A DNA stretch of 64,000 bases from an uncultured Oscillospiraceae bacterium (GCA_944386845.1 CALXCP010000003.1:1-64000), one strand, 5' to 3'; counted from the first letter of the stretch, positions 17,244-27,125 are shown. The notes: generated by a model from the letters alone, not told the origin. Numbers and translations are program-made.

Positions 17244-17975
17244 TTAACCGTTGACGATCAGCACGGCGGTGACGTTGTCGGGCGCGCCCCGCCGCAGGGC
17301 GATGTCCAGCAGCCGCTGGCAGCAGTTCTCCGGCTCGCCTCCGTGGATCACCTCATAGAGCAGCTCCTGCTCCGTGAGGACGTTGCTCAGCCCGTCGCTG
17401 CACAGCAGCAGGGATTCACCCTGGTGCCAGTCCAGGTCGTAAAGGTCCGCTTTCAGGTCGGGCTCCACCCCTAGCGCCCGGGTGATGAGGTTCTTCTGAG
17501 GGTGGGAGCGAGCCTGTTCCGCGGTGATGTCTCCCCGCTCCAGCAGCTGCTGTACCAGAGAGTGATCCCGGGTGAGCAGGAAAATACCATCCGGCCGGAC
17601 GTGATAGGCCCGGCTGTCTCCCTCATTCATGAGGACCGCATGGTCGGGGGCGGCCCAGGCGGCCACCACCGTGGTGCCCATGCCCCGGCACTCCGGGTCG
17701 GACATGGAGCGGTGGTAGATCTCCTTGTTGGCTTGGGCAGCCGCCCCGGTGAGAGCGGCGTGGACAGCCTCCGGGTCACCCTTCGGTGCCTGTTCCTGGA
17801 AGGCGGAGACGATCTGGGAGACGGCCATGGTGCTGGCGATGTTTCCGGCTCGGGCGCCGCCCATGCCGTCGCACACCACGGCCAACGCCGTGTCAGGCGT
17901 CAGCATCCGGGCGTCAAAGGCGTCCTGATTCTGTTCCCGGACACAGCCCCGGTCCGTGACACCGAATATCCGCAT
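17244..17975 (-). CDS. prpC: PP2C-type serine/threonine phosphatase
   Basis: A 243-residue PPM/PP2C phosphatase that reverses phosphorylation by PrkC. The metal-binding motifs NQDAF (16-20), VCDGMGG (34-40) and the late SDGL and DNVTAVLI blocks are intact. It is cytosolic, with no membrane segment. It lies between rlmN and prkC, as in most Firmicutes. Confidence 0.94.
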   Translation of the reverse strand: MRIFGVTDRGCVREQNQDAFDARMLTPDTALAVVCDGMGGARAGNIASTMAVSQIVSAFQEQAPKGDPEAVHAALTGAAAQANKEIYHRSMSDPECRGMGTTVVAAWAAPDHAVLMNEGDSRAYHVRPDGIFLLTRDHSLVQQLLERGDITAEQARSHPQKNLITRALGVEPDLKADLYDLDWHQGESLLLCSDGLSNVLTEQELLYEVIHGGEPENCCQRLLDIALRRGAPDNVTAVLIVNG

Positions 17976-18001
17976 AGAAAATGACCTCGTTTCCTGGGAA
18001 A

Positions 18002-19024
18002 TTACGTCTGGAGCATTTGCCGGCGCCGCAGCTGCCCGCAGGAGGCGTCGATGTCGCTGCCCAGCCTCCGTCGGACAGTGACGGTCACGCCCCTGGACTC
18101 CAGCCTGCGCTGGAACTCCGGCGTGCGCCGGCTGGGCTTCAGGGGGCTCTCCTCCACATTGTTGAGGGGGATCAGGTTCACATGGGCCGGCATCCCCTTG
18201 AGCCGCCGGGCCAGCAGGTCGGCCTGCCAGTCGGCGTCGTTCACCCCGTCGATCATGGCGTACTCATAGGAGATGCGCCGCCCGGTCACACGAAAATAGT
18301 TCCGGCAGGACTCCAGCAGCCGCTCCACCGGATAGGCCCGGTTCACCGGCATGAGCCGGTCCCGGGTCTCATCATCGGGGGCGTGGAGGGAGACCGATAA
18401 CGTTAATTGTAACCGATACCGGGCCAGTTTGTCAATTTGTTCCGCCAGGCCGCAGGTGGACAGGGAGATGTGCCGCATGCCGATGTTCAGCCCGTCGGGG
18501 TGGTTCACCAGCTTCAGGAACTTCATCACCGTGTCGAAGTTGTCCAGCGGCTCGCCGATGCCCATGAGGACGATATGGGACACCGGGGCTCCGGAGTCCA
18601 GCTGGGTGTGGAGCACCTGGTCCAGCATCTCCGCCGGGGTCAGGTCCCGCACCTTGCCCCCGATGGTGGAGGCGCAGAAGGCACAGCCCATGCGGCAGCC
18701 CACCTGGGAGGAGATGCACACGGTGTTGCCGTACTGGTACCGCATGAGCACCGACTCCACGCAGCTGCCGTCCGAGAGCTTCCATAAGTACTTCACCGTG
18801 CCGTCCAGAGAGGAGACCTGCTTGCGCTCCACCGTGGGCGGGCACAGAAGGCAGGTCTCGGCCAGTTTGGCCCGCAGGGCCTTGGGCAGGTCGGTCATCT
18901 CGTCGAAGGAGCGCACTCCCCTGCCCAGCCACTGAAAGAGCTGTTTGGCGCGGAAGGCGGGCTGCCCCAGGTCGCGGCACAGCTGGGCCAGCTCCTCCGG
19001 GTCCATGGATCGCAGGTCGGTCAT
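18002..19024 (-). CDS. rlmN: 23S rRNA/tRNA adenine-C2 methyltransferase
   Basis: A 340-residue radical-SAM enzyme that methylates C2 of A2503 in 23S rRNA and of A37 in some tRNAs. The SAM-cluster motif GCRMGCAFC is in the middle, GIGEPLDN follows, and the C-terminal cysteine region ends in DIDASCGQL. The start is the ATG at 19024, chosen over an upstream in-frame ATG because GAGGAGG sits before it and it forms an ATGA overlap with rsmB. Confidence 0.94.
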   Translation of the reverse strand: MTDLRSMDPEELAQLCRDLGQPAFRAKQLFQWLGRGVRSFDEMTDLPKALRAKLAETCLLCPPTVERKQVSSLDGTVKYLWKLSDGSCVESVLMRYQYGNTVCISSQVGCRMGCAFCASTIGGKVRDLTPAEMLDQVLHTQLDSGAPVSHIVLMGIGEPLDNFDTVMKFLKLVNHPDGLNIGMRHISLSTCGLAEQIDKLARYRLQLTLSVSLHAPDDETRDRLMPVNRAYPVERLLESCRNYFRVTGRRISYEYAMIDGVNDADWQADLLARRLKGMPAHVNLIPLNNVEESPLKPSRRTPEFQRRLESRGVTVTVRRRLGSDIDASCGQLRRRQMLQT

Positions 19025-20343
19025 GGCTGCCTCCTCAGTTTGGCGATGAAAAATCCGTCTGTTCCGTGGCGCTGGGGCCACAGGGTAAGCATGCCCTCGG
19101 CTCTGCCCAGCGGGCCGGGCAGGTCGAAGGGCTCCGGAGAGAACTCCGGGTGTCGGCGGAGAAAGTCCGCCGCGATCTCCTCGTTCTCCCGCTCCAGCAG
19201 GGTGCAGGTGGAGTAGAGCAGCGTCCCGCCGGGGCGGACGTACCGGCTGACGCTGTCCAGGATGGCCCGCTGGATGCCGGGCAGCTCCTCCAGCCCCGCC
19301 GGGTCCTTATAGCGGATGTCCGGCTTTTTCCGGATGACCCCCAGGCCGGAGCAGGGCACGTCGGCCAGCACCAGGTCGAAGCTCTGCGCGAAGTCCTCCC
19401 GGAACTGCGTGGCGTCCTGACACAGGGGGGTGACGCAGTCCAGCCCCAGCCGCCGGGCCCCCGCTCCGATGCGCTCTACCTTCCCGGGCGAGACGTCGCA
19501 GGAGAGGACCTCCCCCCTGCCCCCCATCTCTGCGGCGGCGGCAAAGGACTTGCCGCCCGGGGCGGCGCAGGCGTCCAGCACCCGCTGCCCGGGCTCCAGC
19601 GCGGCGGCCAGGACGGCCAGGCGGGCCGCCGGGTCCTGGACGTAGAAGAGCCCCTGCCGGAAGCTGTCCAGCCGCTCCGGGTCCCCCAGGCCGGTGACGC
19701 ACCAGCACCGGGGCAGCCAGGGGTGCTCCTCCACCTCCGCGCCGGCCTCGGCCAGCTCCCGGCGCAGGGCGTCCCCGTCCGTGCCGGGCATGAGCTGGAG
19801 CCACAGGCCGCAGGGCTCGTTGTCCAGCCGGAGCAGCTCCTCCAGCTCAGAGCGCTCCAGCCGGGCGGCCAGGGCGTCCACCAGCCACTGGGGATGGCTG
19901 GTCCGGGTGGCCAGGTCGGGGGGCTGAGGCAGGCTGTCCCGCTCCCGGAGCAGGGCGCGGAGCACCCCGTTCACCAGGCCGGCCGCCCGGGGGTTGGCGC
20001 TGTACCTCCTGGCCAGCTTCACCGACTCGTCCACGGCGGCGCTGGCGGGGATACGGTCCAGGAACAGAAGTTGATAGGCCCCCAGGCGCAGGCTGTCCAG
20101 CACCTTCTCCTCCATCCGCTTGGTCTTCACCCTGGAGAAGCGGTCCAGGTAAAAATCGCACAGCATCCTGGTCTGGAGCACGCCGAAGCACAGCCGCGCG
20201 GCCAGCGCGGCGTCCCGCCGGTCCAGGCCGGCCTCCTCGATCCGCCGGCGCAGGGCCTGGTCGGACAGCTCCCGCCCCCGGGCGCAGTCGGACAGAGCCA
20301 GCAGGGCCGCCTCCCGGGCGGTGCGGGGTCGGGGAGCGGCCAT
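19021..20343 (-). CDS. rsmB: 16S rRNA m5C967 methyltransferase
   Basis: A 440-residue protein with an N-terminal NusB-like RNA-binding domain (about 1-130) and a C-terminal SAM methyltransferase domain. The SAM loop is DACAAPGGK, and the two catalytic cysteines are in DVPCSGLGV and YSTCTL. The start at 20343 is used because it overlaps the stop of the zinc-peptidase gene by one base (TGATG). An upstream in-frame start would run into that gene. Confidence 0.93.
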   Translation of the reverse strand: MAAPRPRTAREAALLALSDCARGRELSDQALRRRIEEAGLDRRDAALAARLCFGVLQTRMLCDFYLDRFSRVKTKRMEEKVLDSLRLGAYQLLFLDRIPASAAVDESVKLARRYSANPRAAGLVNGVLRALLRERDSLPQPPDLATRTSHPQWLVDALAARLERSELEELLRLDNEPCGLWLQLMPGTDGDALRRELAEAGAEVEEHPWLPRCWCVTGLGDPERLDSFRQGLFYVQDPAARLAVLAAALEPGQRVLDACAAPGGKSFAAAAEMGGRGEVLSCDVSPGKVERIGAGARRLGLDCVTPLCQDATQFREDFAQSFDLVLADVPCSGLGVIRKKPDIRYKDPAGLEELPGIQRAILDSVSRYVRPGGTLLYSTCTLLERENEEIAADFLRRHPEFSPEPFDLPGPLGRAEGMLTLWPQRHGTDGFFIAKLRRQP

Positions 20344-21041
20344 CAGTTTTTCCTCCGGCTCAGAAAGATCAGCACATAGCGCAGCAGCTGGACCACCGAG
20401 GTGAGCAGAGCGGCCACATAGGTCAGGGCGGCGGCCCGGAGCACGCTGCGGGCCCCCCTCCACTCATCCTCGGAGAGCAGGCCGCTCCCCTCGATGGTGA
20501 CCAGGGCCCGGCGGGAGGCGTTGAACTCCACCGGCAGGGTCACCAGCTGGACCACCACCGCCAGGGAGAAGAAGGCGATGCCCACGGCGAACAGGGGCTC
20601 GGAGTACAGCACCAGCCCCACGATCAGGAAAATGAAGGACAGCTTGGTTCCCAGGCTGCAGGCGGGGATGATGGCGGTGCGCACCTTGATGGGGCCGTAA
20701 TGGGTGGCGTACTGCACGGCGTGCCCCGCCTCGTGGGCGGCCACCCCCACCGCCGACACGGTGGCGGAGTCGTACACCGGCTCGGACAGGCGGATGACGT
20801 TGTCCCGGGGGTCGTAGTGGTCGGTGAGGTTGCCCGCCACCCGCTCCACCCGTACGCCGGTCACGCCGTTGGCCCGGAGGACGGCCTCAGCGGCCTGAGC
20901 TCCGGTGAGATTGCGCTGATTGCGGATCCGGGAGTATTTGGCGAAGGTGGAGGAAACGTTCACCTGGGCAAAAATGGTGAGGACCAGACAGAAGATGAGG
21001 GCGACAAAGTAGAGGTTCTGATACATGAAGTAATGATACAT
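20343..21041 (-). CDS. Zinc metallopeptidase of the YugP family
   Basis: A 232-residue membrane protein of PF04298. The zinc site is HEAGH (His103, Glu104, His107), with membrane segments near 11-27, 130-165 and 205-225. Substrates are not established for this family. It is inserted in the def-fmt-rsmB series, which is an arrangement seen in many Clostridia but not in Bacillus. RBS GGGAGGAA before the ATG. Confidence 0.85.
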   Translation of the reverse strand: MYHYFMYQNLYFVALIFCLVLTIFAQVNVSSTFAKYSRIRNQRNLTGAQAAEAVLRANGVTGVRVERVAGNLTDHYDPRDNVIRLSEPVYDSATVSAVGVAAHEAGHAVQYATHYGPIKVRTAIIPACSLGTKLSFIFLIVGLVLYSEPLFAVGIAFFSLAVVVQLVTLPVEFNASRRALVTIEGSGLLSEDEWRGARSVLRAAALTYVAALLTSVVQLLRYVLIFLSRRKN

Positions 21042-21077
21042 ATACGCGTTCCTCCCTGTTCTGAAACAAATCGGCTG

Positions 21078-22001
21078 TCAGGCGGGGCGGATGGGATTTC
21101 CCCGGAGATAGTCCGCCGCCGATATGCGGCGCTTGCCCTCCGCCTGGAGCTCCAGCACCCGGAGGACCCTCCCGTCACCGCAGGCGATGTCGATGCCGGC
21201 CTCCCCCGCGGCCAGAATGGTCCCCGGGGCGGCGGAGGAGATCTCCCCTGTCACGGCGGTGGCAAAGACCTTCACCGTGCGGCCGCCGATGACCTGGGTG
21301 GTGGCGGTGGGCCAGGGGATGAGCCCCCGGACCTGATCGTGGATCTCCTGCGCGCTCCGGGTCCAGTCGATGGGGGACAGCTCCCGGGACAGCATGGGGG
21401 CATAGGTGGCCTTGGCGGGGTCCTGGGGGGTCCTGGGGGCGGTGCCCGCCGCCAGCTGTGCTACCGCCTCCACCAGCAGCTCCCCCCCCATCTCCGCCAG
21501 CCGGAGCAGCAACTCCTCCGCCGTCTCATCGGGGGCGATGGAGGTGGACCGCTGGAGGATGATGTCTCCGGCGTCCAGCTCCGGGGCCATGTGCATGATG
21601 GTCACCCCGGTCTCCGCCTCCCCGCGGAGCACCGCCCAGTTGATGGGGGCGGCCCCGCGGTATTTTGGCAGCAGGGATGAGTGGACGTTGATGCACCCGA
21701 GAGGCGGGCAGTCCAGCAGCTCCCTGGGCAGGATGCGGCCGTAGGCCGCCACCGCGATGAGCTGAGGCGCCAGGTCCCGGATCTGCTCCAGCGCGGTGCC
21801 GTCCTTCAGGGTGGCAGGCTGGAACACCGGGATGTCCTGCGTGATGGCATATTCCTTTACAGGCGTTGGCAGCAGCTTCATTCCACGGTTCTTTGGCCGG
21901 TCCGGCTGGGTAAAGACGCCGCACACCTCGTGGCCCGCCTCCACCAGTGCCCGGAGAGAAGGGACGGCGAAAGCCGGGGTCCCCATGAACAGGATCTTCA
22001 C
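21078..22001 (-). CDS. fmt: Methionyl-tRNA formyltransferase
   Basis: A 307-residue enzyme that formylates initiator Met-tRNA with 10-formyl-THF. The N-terminal Rossmann fold begins MGTPAFAVPSLRAL, and the formyltransferase signature HSSLLPKYRGAAPINWA with the catalytic Asn/His/Asp set is complete. The start overlaps the end of def by 4 bases. Confidence 0.95.
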   Translation of the reverse strand: MKILFMGTPAFAVPSLRALVEAGHEVCGVFTQPDRPKNRGMKLLPTPVKEYAITQDIPVFQPATLKDGTALEQIRDLAPQLIAVAAYGRILPRELLDCPPLGCINVHSSLLPKYRGAAPINWAVLRGEAETGVTIMHMAPELDAGDIILQRSTSIAPDETAEELLLRLAEMGGELLVEAVAQLAAGTAPRTPQDPAKATYAPMLSRELSPIDWTRSAQEIHDQVRGLIPWPTATTQVIGGRTVKVFATAVTGEISSAAPGTILAAGEAGIDIACGDGRVLRVLELQAEGKRRISAADYLRGNPIRPA

Positions 22002-22507
22002 TGCCGCTTCTCCTCCTTCTCCCGCTCCCTCTCCAGCATCTCGTCCAACTCCTCCACCGTGTACATCCTGGTGGCGATCTCGGTGTAGAGCTGCCCCTCC
22101 AGATGGGCCAGCTCATGGCAGAAGCAGCGGGCAGTCATCTCGGTGCCCTCCACCTCAAAGAAGTTTCCATTCCGGTCCTGTGCCCGGACCTTCACCCAGG
22201 CGGGGCGCTTCACCTCACCGTAATAGCCAGGCACGCTGAGGCAGCCCTCCAGCCCCTCCTGCTCCCCTGACTGGTCGATGATCTCGGGGTTCACCAGCTC
22301 CAGCATCTCGTCCTTTTCGTTGATGACGATGACGACCCGGCGAAGGATGCCGATCTGAGGGGCCGCCAGGCCCAGGCCCTCGGCATCCGTGAGAGTCTCC
22401 CGCATATCATCGATGAGATCATGGAGCTTGCTATCAAAGCTTGTGACCGCATGGGCCCGCTTATTCAAAACAGGGTCCCCCTGGGTCAGGATGGTTCTCA
22501 ATGCCAT
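21998..22507 (-). CDS. def: Peptide deformylase
   Basis: A 169-residue iron/zinc enzyme that removes the N-formyl group from new proteins. All three motifs are seen: GLGLAAPQIG, EGCLSVPG (metal-binding Cys) and HELAH (the catalytic HExxH). The residue after HEL is Ala, where Asp or Asn is commoner. It sits between priA and fmt, in the conserved Firmicute order. Confidence 0.95.
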   Translation of the reverse strand: MALRTILTQGDPVLNKRAHAVTSFDSKLHDLIDDMRETLTDAEGLGLAAPQIGILRRVVIVINEKDEMLELVNPEIIDQSGEQEGLEGCLSVPGYYGEVKRPAWVKVRAQDRNGNFFEVEGTEMTARCFCHELAHLEGQLYTEIATRMYTVEELDEMLEREREKEEKRQ

Positions 22508-22531
22508 TTTGGTATCCTCCTTGGTATCATG

Positions 22532-24997
22532 TCAAACAGGGTCGCAGTCGGCGAAGACTGAGATCCCCTTCATGCGTCTGTCGCTGTGGGCGCCGTAGAG
22601 CAGCTGGGCGATAAGGGCTCGGGTACGGTGGTCGTTTTTTCCACAGAGGGTCAGATGATAGCGGTAGCGGTCGTTCACCCGGGGCACCCGGTCGGGGGCG
22701 GGGCCCAGCACCTGCAGGGCGATGTCCCGGTTCTCCGGCCGGCTCAGGGCGGAGAGCAGCGAGCTGCGCAGGATGGCGCAGGCCCGGAGCACCGCCGTCT
22801 CCTCAGCTCCGACGGCGGTGAGGACGAAGATGTCTCGAAAGGGCGGGTAGCCCCGCAGCTCCCGCAGCCGGATCTCCTGGCGGTAGAAGCTGTCGTGATC
22901 CTGCCGGGCGGCGAAGCGGATGACCTCGTGGTCTGGGGTGAAGGTCTGGATCACCGCCCGGCCCTCCTTCTCCCCCCGGCCCGCCCGGCCCACCACCTGG
23001 GTGAGCAGGGAGAAGGTGCGCTCGGCGGCCCGGAAGTCGTCCACATACAGGGAGAGGTCTGCGTCCACCACCCCCACCAGGGTGACATTGGGGAAATCCA
23101 GCCCCTTGGCCACCATCTGGGTCCCCAGGAGGATGGGGATCCTCTCCCGCTGAAAGCGGCGCAGCAGCTTCTCATGGCTGTGCACGGCGGAGACGGCGTC
23201 GGTGTCCATCCGTAGCAGCGGCACCCCGGGGAAGATCTGGGCCAGCTCCTCCTCCAGCTTCTGGGTCCCCGTGCCCAGCAGCTGAAAGGTCCCGCCGCAC
23301 TGAGGGCAGGTATCCCGGAAGGGCTGGGAGTGGCCGCAGTGGTGGCACATGAGCCGCCCGTTGGCCGAGTGGTAGGTCAGCGGTACCTCGCACCGGGGGC
23401 ACTGGGGCACATGGCCGCACTCCCCGCAGGAGGCCAGCCTGCTGTTGCCCCGGCGGTTGAGGAAGAGAATGGTCTGCTCCCCCCGGTCCAGGTTGGCCTG
23501 GATCTCCCGGCGGAGGGTCCCGCTGACGGAGGTGCCGTTGCCTCTGCGCAGCTCGTCGCGCATGTTGGTGATGAGCACCCTGGGCAGGGGGACGTCCCGG
23601 TAGCGCCGGGTGAGCCGCTGACAGTGATACACCCCTTTTTCCGCCAGGTAGGTGCTCTCTAGGGCGGGAGTCGCCGAGCCCAGCAGCAGCACCGCCCCCG
23701 TCTGGACGCAGCGGTACTTGGCCACGTCCCGGGCGTGATACCGGGGGACGTTCTCCGACTTGTAGGTGGCCTCCTGCTCCTCGTCCAGAATGATGAGACC
23801 CAGATCCTGTAGCGGGGCAAACACCGCGGAGCGCGTGCCGATGGCCACCCGGGCCCTTCCGGAGCGGATGCGCTTCCACTCGTCGTAGCGCTCCCCCGCC
23901 TGGAGGGAGCTGTGCAGCACCGCCACCGCGTCCCCGAAGTAGGCGGTGAATTTCCGCAGCAGCTGGGGGGTCAGAGCGATCTCGGGGACCAGCACCATGG
24001 CGCTCTTCCCCATGTCCAGCACCCGTCGGATGAGAGTGAGGTAGACCTGGGTCTTTCCGCTGCCGGTGACCCCGTAGAGCAGAGAGACCGCCGGCTTTCC
24101 GCTGTCCAGCAGAGAGGAGATCTCCTCAAAGGCTGCCTGCTGCTCCTCGTTGAGGACGATGGGGGCGGGCTCCTCCACGGTCAGCAGCTCGGGCCGGCGG
24201 TAGACCTCCACCTTCTCCAGGGTGATGAGCCCGCTTTTCTCCAGCGAGCGCAGGGTGGCCCCCGAGGCGCCGGTGAAATAGCGGATATCCTTGGACGAGG
24301 CGCTGCCCACACTGGCCAGCAGTTCGATCACCGCGTAGCGCAGCGGGCCGGTCTTCTTTCGCCGGGCCGCCTGGGCCAGCGCTTCCTCCGGCGGGACGGC
24401 CAGCCGGGCGATCTGCTCCGTCTTGTCCCCCACGCCGCGGATGGCGCTGGTCTCCCGGACCACCGCCCCCGCCTCGCTCAGCTGCCGCAGGGCGGGCATG
24501 GGGTCCTGGGTCCCGAAGGCCAGGCGCAGCTGGTCCAGCTCCACCGCGCCAGCGTTGGCGAAGAGGACGTCCAGCACCTTCCGGGCGTGGTCCGACCGGC
24601 CGGCCGCCTCATAGGCGGTCTCCCGGTCCGTCCCCTCCGCCAGGCGGATGGTGTCCCGGAAGGAAAAGTACAGCCCCGCCGGGAGCATGGCCTTCACCGC
24701 GTCGTACACCGTGCAGAAATACCGCTCCCGCATCCACAGGGCCAGCTTCAGCCCCTGCTCATCCAGCACCGGCGCCTCGTCCAGGACGGCGGCGATCTGC
24801 TTGAGCGCGGCGGAGAGCTCCTGCTCCTCCAGGGCCAGCACCAGCCCGTCGGTGCGCCGGTTCCCCCGGCCAAAGGGGACCATCACCCGCATCCCGGGGC
24901 GCAGAGTCTCCCGCAGCTCGTCGGGCACCAGATAGCTGTACGGCCGGTCGATAGCGTACACCGCCCGGGAGAGGGCCACCTTGGCCACCGTTGACAC
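22532..24997 (-). CDS. priA: Primosomal replication-restart helicase
   Basis: An 822-residue 3'-to-5' superfamily 2 helicase that reloads the replisome at broken forks. The Walker A is GVTGSGKTQVY, Walker B reads ILDEEQEATYK (DEEQ instead of the commoner DEEH), and the two zinc modules are in the CGECGHVPQCPRC and CHHCGHSQP stretches. The start is set at the GTG at 24997 with the GAGGGGGGAG site just before it. An in-frame ATG at 25060 would put the rpoZ terminator hairpin inside the coding region. Confidence 0.92.
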   Translation of the reverse strand: MSTVAKVALSRAVYAIDRPYSYLVPDELRETLRPGMRVMVPFGRGNRRTDGLVLALEEQELSAALKQIAAVLDEAPVLDEQGLKLALWMRERYFCTVYDAVKAMLPAGLYFSFRDTIRLAEGTDRETAYEAAGRSDHARKVLDVLFANAGAVELDQLRLAFGTQDPMPALRQLSEAGAVVRETSAIRGVGDKTEQIARLAVPPEEALAQAARRKKTGPLRYAVIELLASVGSASSKDIRYFTGASGATLRSLEKSGLITLEKVEVYRRPELLTVEEPAPIVLNEEQQAAFEEISSLLDSGKPAVSLLYGVTGSGKTQVYLTLIRRVLDMGKSAMVLVPEIALTPQLLRKFTAYFGDAVAVLHSSLQAGERYDEWKRIRSGRARVAIGTRSAVFAPLQDLGLIILDEEQEATYKSENVPRYHARDVAKYRCVQTGAVLLLGSATPALESTYLAEKGVYHCQRLTRRYRDVPLPRVLITNMRDELRRGNGTSVSGTLRREIQANLDRGEQTILFLNRRGNSRLASCGECGHVPQCPRCEVPLTYHSANGRLMCHHCGHSQPFRDTCPQCGGTFQLLGTGTQKLEEELAQIFPGVPLLRMDTDAVSAVHSHEKLLRRFQRERIPILLGTQMVAKGLDFPNVTLVGVVDADLSLYVDDFRAAERTFSLLTQVVGRAGRGEKEGRAVIQTFTPDHEVIRFAARQDHDSFYRQEIRLRELRGYPPFRDIFVLTAVGAEETAVLRACAILRSSLLSALSRPENRDIALQVLGPAPDRVPRVNDRYRYHLTLCGKNDHRTRALIAQLLYGAHSDRRMKGISVFADCDPV

Positions 24998-25016
24998 CTG
25001 CGCTCCCCCCTCGCTG

Positions 25017-25056
25017 AAAAGGCAAGCGGCCCGAAATGATGTCCAGGCCGCTTGCC
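25017..25056 (-). terminator. Intrinsic terminator between rpoZ and priA
   Basis: A perfect 11-bp stem (25021-25031 with 25046-25056) followed on the minus strand by TTTT (25017-25020). It ends the yicC-remA-gmk-rpoZ unit, or partly so, and argues for the downstream GTG start of priA. Confidence 0.75.
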
Positions 25057-25068
25057 CCATTTTTCCGT

Positions 25069-25260
25069 TTACTCCTCGGCGCTGAGCTTCCCCTGGGCCA
25101 CTTCCCGGATGGCCATGCTCACCGGCTTGTCGTCCAGAGGCACGCCCTCCCGCTCCGCCTCATTGGCGATCTGACGGGCGCGGTGGGCCACCACATTCAC
25201 CAGCTCGTAGCGGCTGGGGATGTGCTTCAAAAGGTCCTTCATGGGAGGTTCCAGCATCAT
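25069..25260 (-). CDS. rpoZ: RNA polymerase omega subunit
   Basis: A 63-residue omega subunit that helps assemble RNA polymerase. The SRYELVNVVAHRARQI core with the following AIREVAQGKL segment is diagnostic. Start codons at 25260 and 25257 are both possible (MM); the first gives an ATGA overlap with gmk. Confidence 0.93.
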   Translation of the reverse strand: MMLEPPMKDLLKHIPSRYELVNVVAHRARQIANEAEREGVPLDDKPVSMAIREVAQGKLSAEE

Positions 25261-25880
25261 AACGCATTATCTCCTTCGATCAGATGTATCCGGTGTTCGG
25301 TCCGGCAGTCCTCCGCCGTCAGAATGGCCAGGATCTCCGCAGCGGCCCGGGACACCTTGTCGTTGACCACCAGGTAGTCATAGTTTTTGATCTGCTTGTA
25401 TTCCTCCCGGGCCTTGGCCAGCCGTCCGGCGATGACCTCCTCATCGTCGGTGTGCCGACCGTGGAGGCGGCGGGAGAGCTCCTCAAAGCTTGGAGGGATG
25501 ATGAAGATGAGGACGGCATCGGGGCACTTTTTGCGCACCTTGGACGCCCCCTGCACCTCGATGTCCAGCAGCACGTCGATGCCCTGGTCCAGCTTCTCCT
25601 GGATGGCCCGGAGCGAGGTGCCGTAGTAGTGGTCCACGTACTCCGCGTACTCCAGCAGCTCGTCGTTGGCGATCATGGTCTCAAAGGCGGGCCGGTCCAC
25701 AAAGTGATAACTGACCCCTTCCTCCTCTCCCGCCCGGGGCGACCGTGTGGTGTAGGAGACGGAAAAATACAGCTCGTCCCGCAGGCCCAGCACCTCCGAG
25801 ATCACCGTGCTCTTCCCCACTCCGGACGGGCCGGAGAGCACGATGAGGTGGCCTTTTTTCTTTTTCTTGGCAGGATTCAT
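25257..25880 (-). CDS. gmk: Guanylate kinase
   Basis: A 207-residue enzyme that phosphorylates GMP to GDP. The P-loop is [11 protein letters not shown] near residues 14-24, and the GMP-binding [19 protein letters not shown] region is intact. It overlaps remA upstream and rpoZ downstream by 4 bases each. Confidence 0.95.
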   Translation of the reverse strand: MNPAKKKKKGHLIVLSGPSGVGKSTVISEVLGLRDELYFSVSYTTRSPRAGEEEGVSYHFVDRPAFETMIANDELLEYAEYVDHYYGTSLRAIQEKLDQGIDVLLDIEVQGASKVRKKCPDAVLIFIIPPSFEELSRRLHGRHTDDEEVIAGRLAKAREEYKQIKNYDYLVVNDKVSRAAAEILAILTAEDCRTEHRIHLIEGDNAL

Positions 25881-26143
25881 TCCCCGGGATCCCCCTCCTG
25901 GCTGTTGTCCTTCGTATTCAGGCGGCCGGCCACCGTCTCCGGTTGGATGGCGGAGAGGATGACGTGATCGTTGTCCATCACCAGCACCGCCCGGGTGCGC
26001 CGACCGTAGGTGGCGTCGATGAGCATCCCGTTCTCCCGAGCCTCCTGGACCATGCGCTTGATGGGGGCGGACTCCGGACTGACGATGGCGATGAGCCGCC
26101 CGGCAGAGACCATGTTCCCGAATCCAATGTTGATCAGCTTCAT
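25877..26143 (-). CDS. remA: RemA-family DNA-binding regulator (DUF370)
   Basis: An 88-residue protein beginning [20 protein letters not shown], the hallmark of the RemA family. In B. subtilis RemA forms rings that bind DNA and activates biofilm-matrix and osmoprotection genes. The ATG at 26143 has GTGAGGAAA upstream; the longer open frame is spurious. Its place between yicC and gmk is conserved across Firmicutes, including those without known matrix operons, so its targets here are not predictable. Confidence 0.9.
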   Translation of the reverse strand: MKLINIGFGNMVSAGRLIAIVSPESAPIKRMVQEARENGMLIDATYGRRTRAVLVMDNDHVILSAIQPETVAGRLNTKDNSQEGDPGE

Positions 26144-26174
26144 TCTGGCTTTCCTCACCTTTCCCGCCGCAGCG

Positions 26175-27053
26175 TCATTCGATGTTCTGTACTTGCTCCC
26201 GGATCTTCTCGATCTCCCCCTTGATGTCCACCACCAGACGGGAGATGTCCAGGTCACAGCATTTGGAGCCGATGGTGTTGGCCTCCCGGTTGAACTCCTG
26301 GATGAGGAAGTCCAGCTTCCGGCCCACGGCGCCGCCCTGGGAGAGCATCTGCCGCAGCTGGGCCAAATGGCTGCTCAGCCGCACCGTCTCCTCGTCCACC
26401 GCCACCTTGTCGGCGAAGATGGCCGCCTCGGTGAGCAGACGGGCCTCATCGATCTGGGTGCCGGCAAGCACCTCCCGCATCTTTTCCTCCAGCCTGGCGC
26501 GGTATTCCCGCACCGTCTCGGGGGAACGGGCTTCCACCTGCTTGGCCAAGGCCTCGATGGTGTCCGCCCGGCTCAGGATGTCCCGGGCCAGGCGCTCCCC
26601 CTCCCGGCGACGCATCCCGTCAAAGTCGGCCAGAGCCATGTCCACCACCCGGCAGATGTCCTCGGAGGCAGCCTCCATATCCACCGCCGGCTTCTCCACC
26701 GTGAACACATCGGGGAACCGGGAGAGCAGGGACACTGAGATGTCATCCTTCAGCCCAAAGCGGTCCCGGAGCTGCACCAGGGCCTCGTGATACCCTGCTG
26801 CCGCCGGCTCATTCAGCCGGACGACGCCGGCGTCTGCCCCGGCGCTGTCGATGGTGAGATAGACATCCACCTTGCCCCGGGTGACTTGGGCCTGGACCCG
26901 GGCCTTCACCGCGTCCTCCGCAAAGGCGTACAGCCGGGGCAGACGCACGCTGCAGTCCAGGTACCGGTTGTTCACCGACCGGACCTCGGCCACGATGGAG
27001 CGCTGGCCCAGCACCGCCTCTCCCCTGCCGTAGCCTGTCATACTTTTGAGCAC
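26175..27053 (-). CDS. YicC/YloC-family endoribonuclease
   Basis: A 292-residue protein. The N-terminus [10 protein letters not shown] and the C-terminal conserved [16 protein letters not shown] block (DUF1732) identify it. Members cleave structured RNA. The start is GTG at 27053 with GGAGGTG upstream; the commonly conserved Met is five codons in. It heads the yicC-remA-gmk-rpoZ unit and has a consensus promoter. Confidence 0.92.
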   Translation of the reverse strand: MLKSMTGYGRGEAVLGQRSIVAEVRSVNNRYLDCSVRLPRLYAFAEDAVKARVQAQVTRGKVDVYLTIDSAGADAGVVRLNEPAAAGYHEALVQLRDRFGLKDDISVSLLSRFPDVFTVEKPAVDMEAASEDICRVVDMALADFDGMRRREGERLARDILSRADTIEALAKQVEARSPETVREYRARLEEKMREVLAGTQIDEARLLTEAAIFADKVAVDEETVRLSSHLAQLRQMLSQGGAVGRKLDFLIQEFNREANTIGSKCCDLDISRLVVDIKGEIEKIREQVQNIE

Positions 27054-27096
27054 CGGAACACCTCCAGCCGCCCCGGTGACCGGGGCATTTCACGAT

Positions 27097-27125
27097 ATTA
27101 TAGCATATACATCCTATTTGCGCAA
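27097..27125 (-). promoter_or_regulatory. Sigma-A promoter of the yicC-remA-gmk-rpoZ unit
   Basis: TTGCGC (27120-27125), 17 bases, TATAAT (27097-27102) on the minus strand. The -35 overlaps the stop codon of the upstream membrane-protein gene. A GCCCCGGTCACCGGGGC hairpin follows in the leader at about 27070-27086. Confidence 0.75.
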
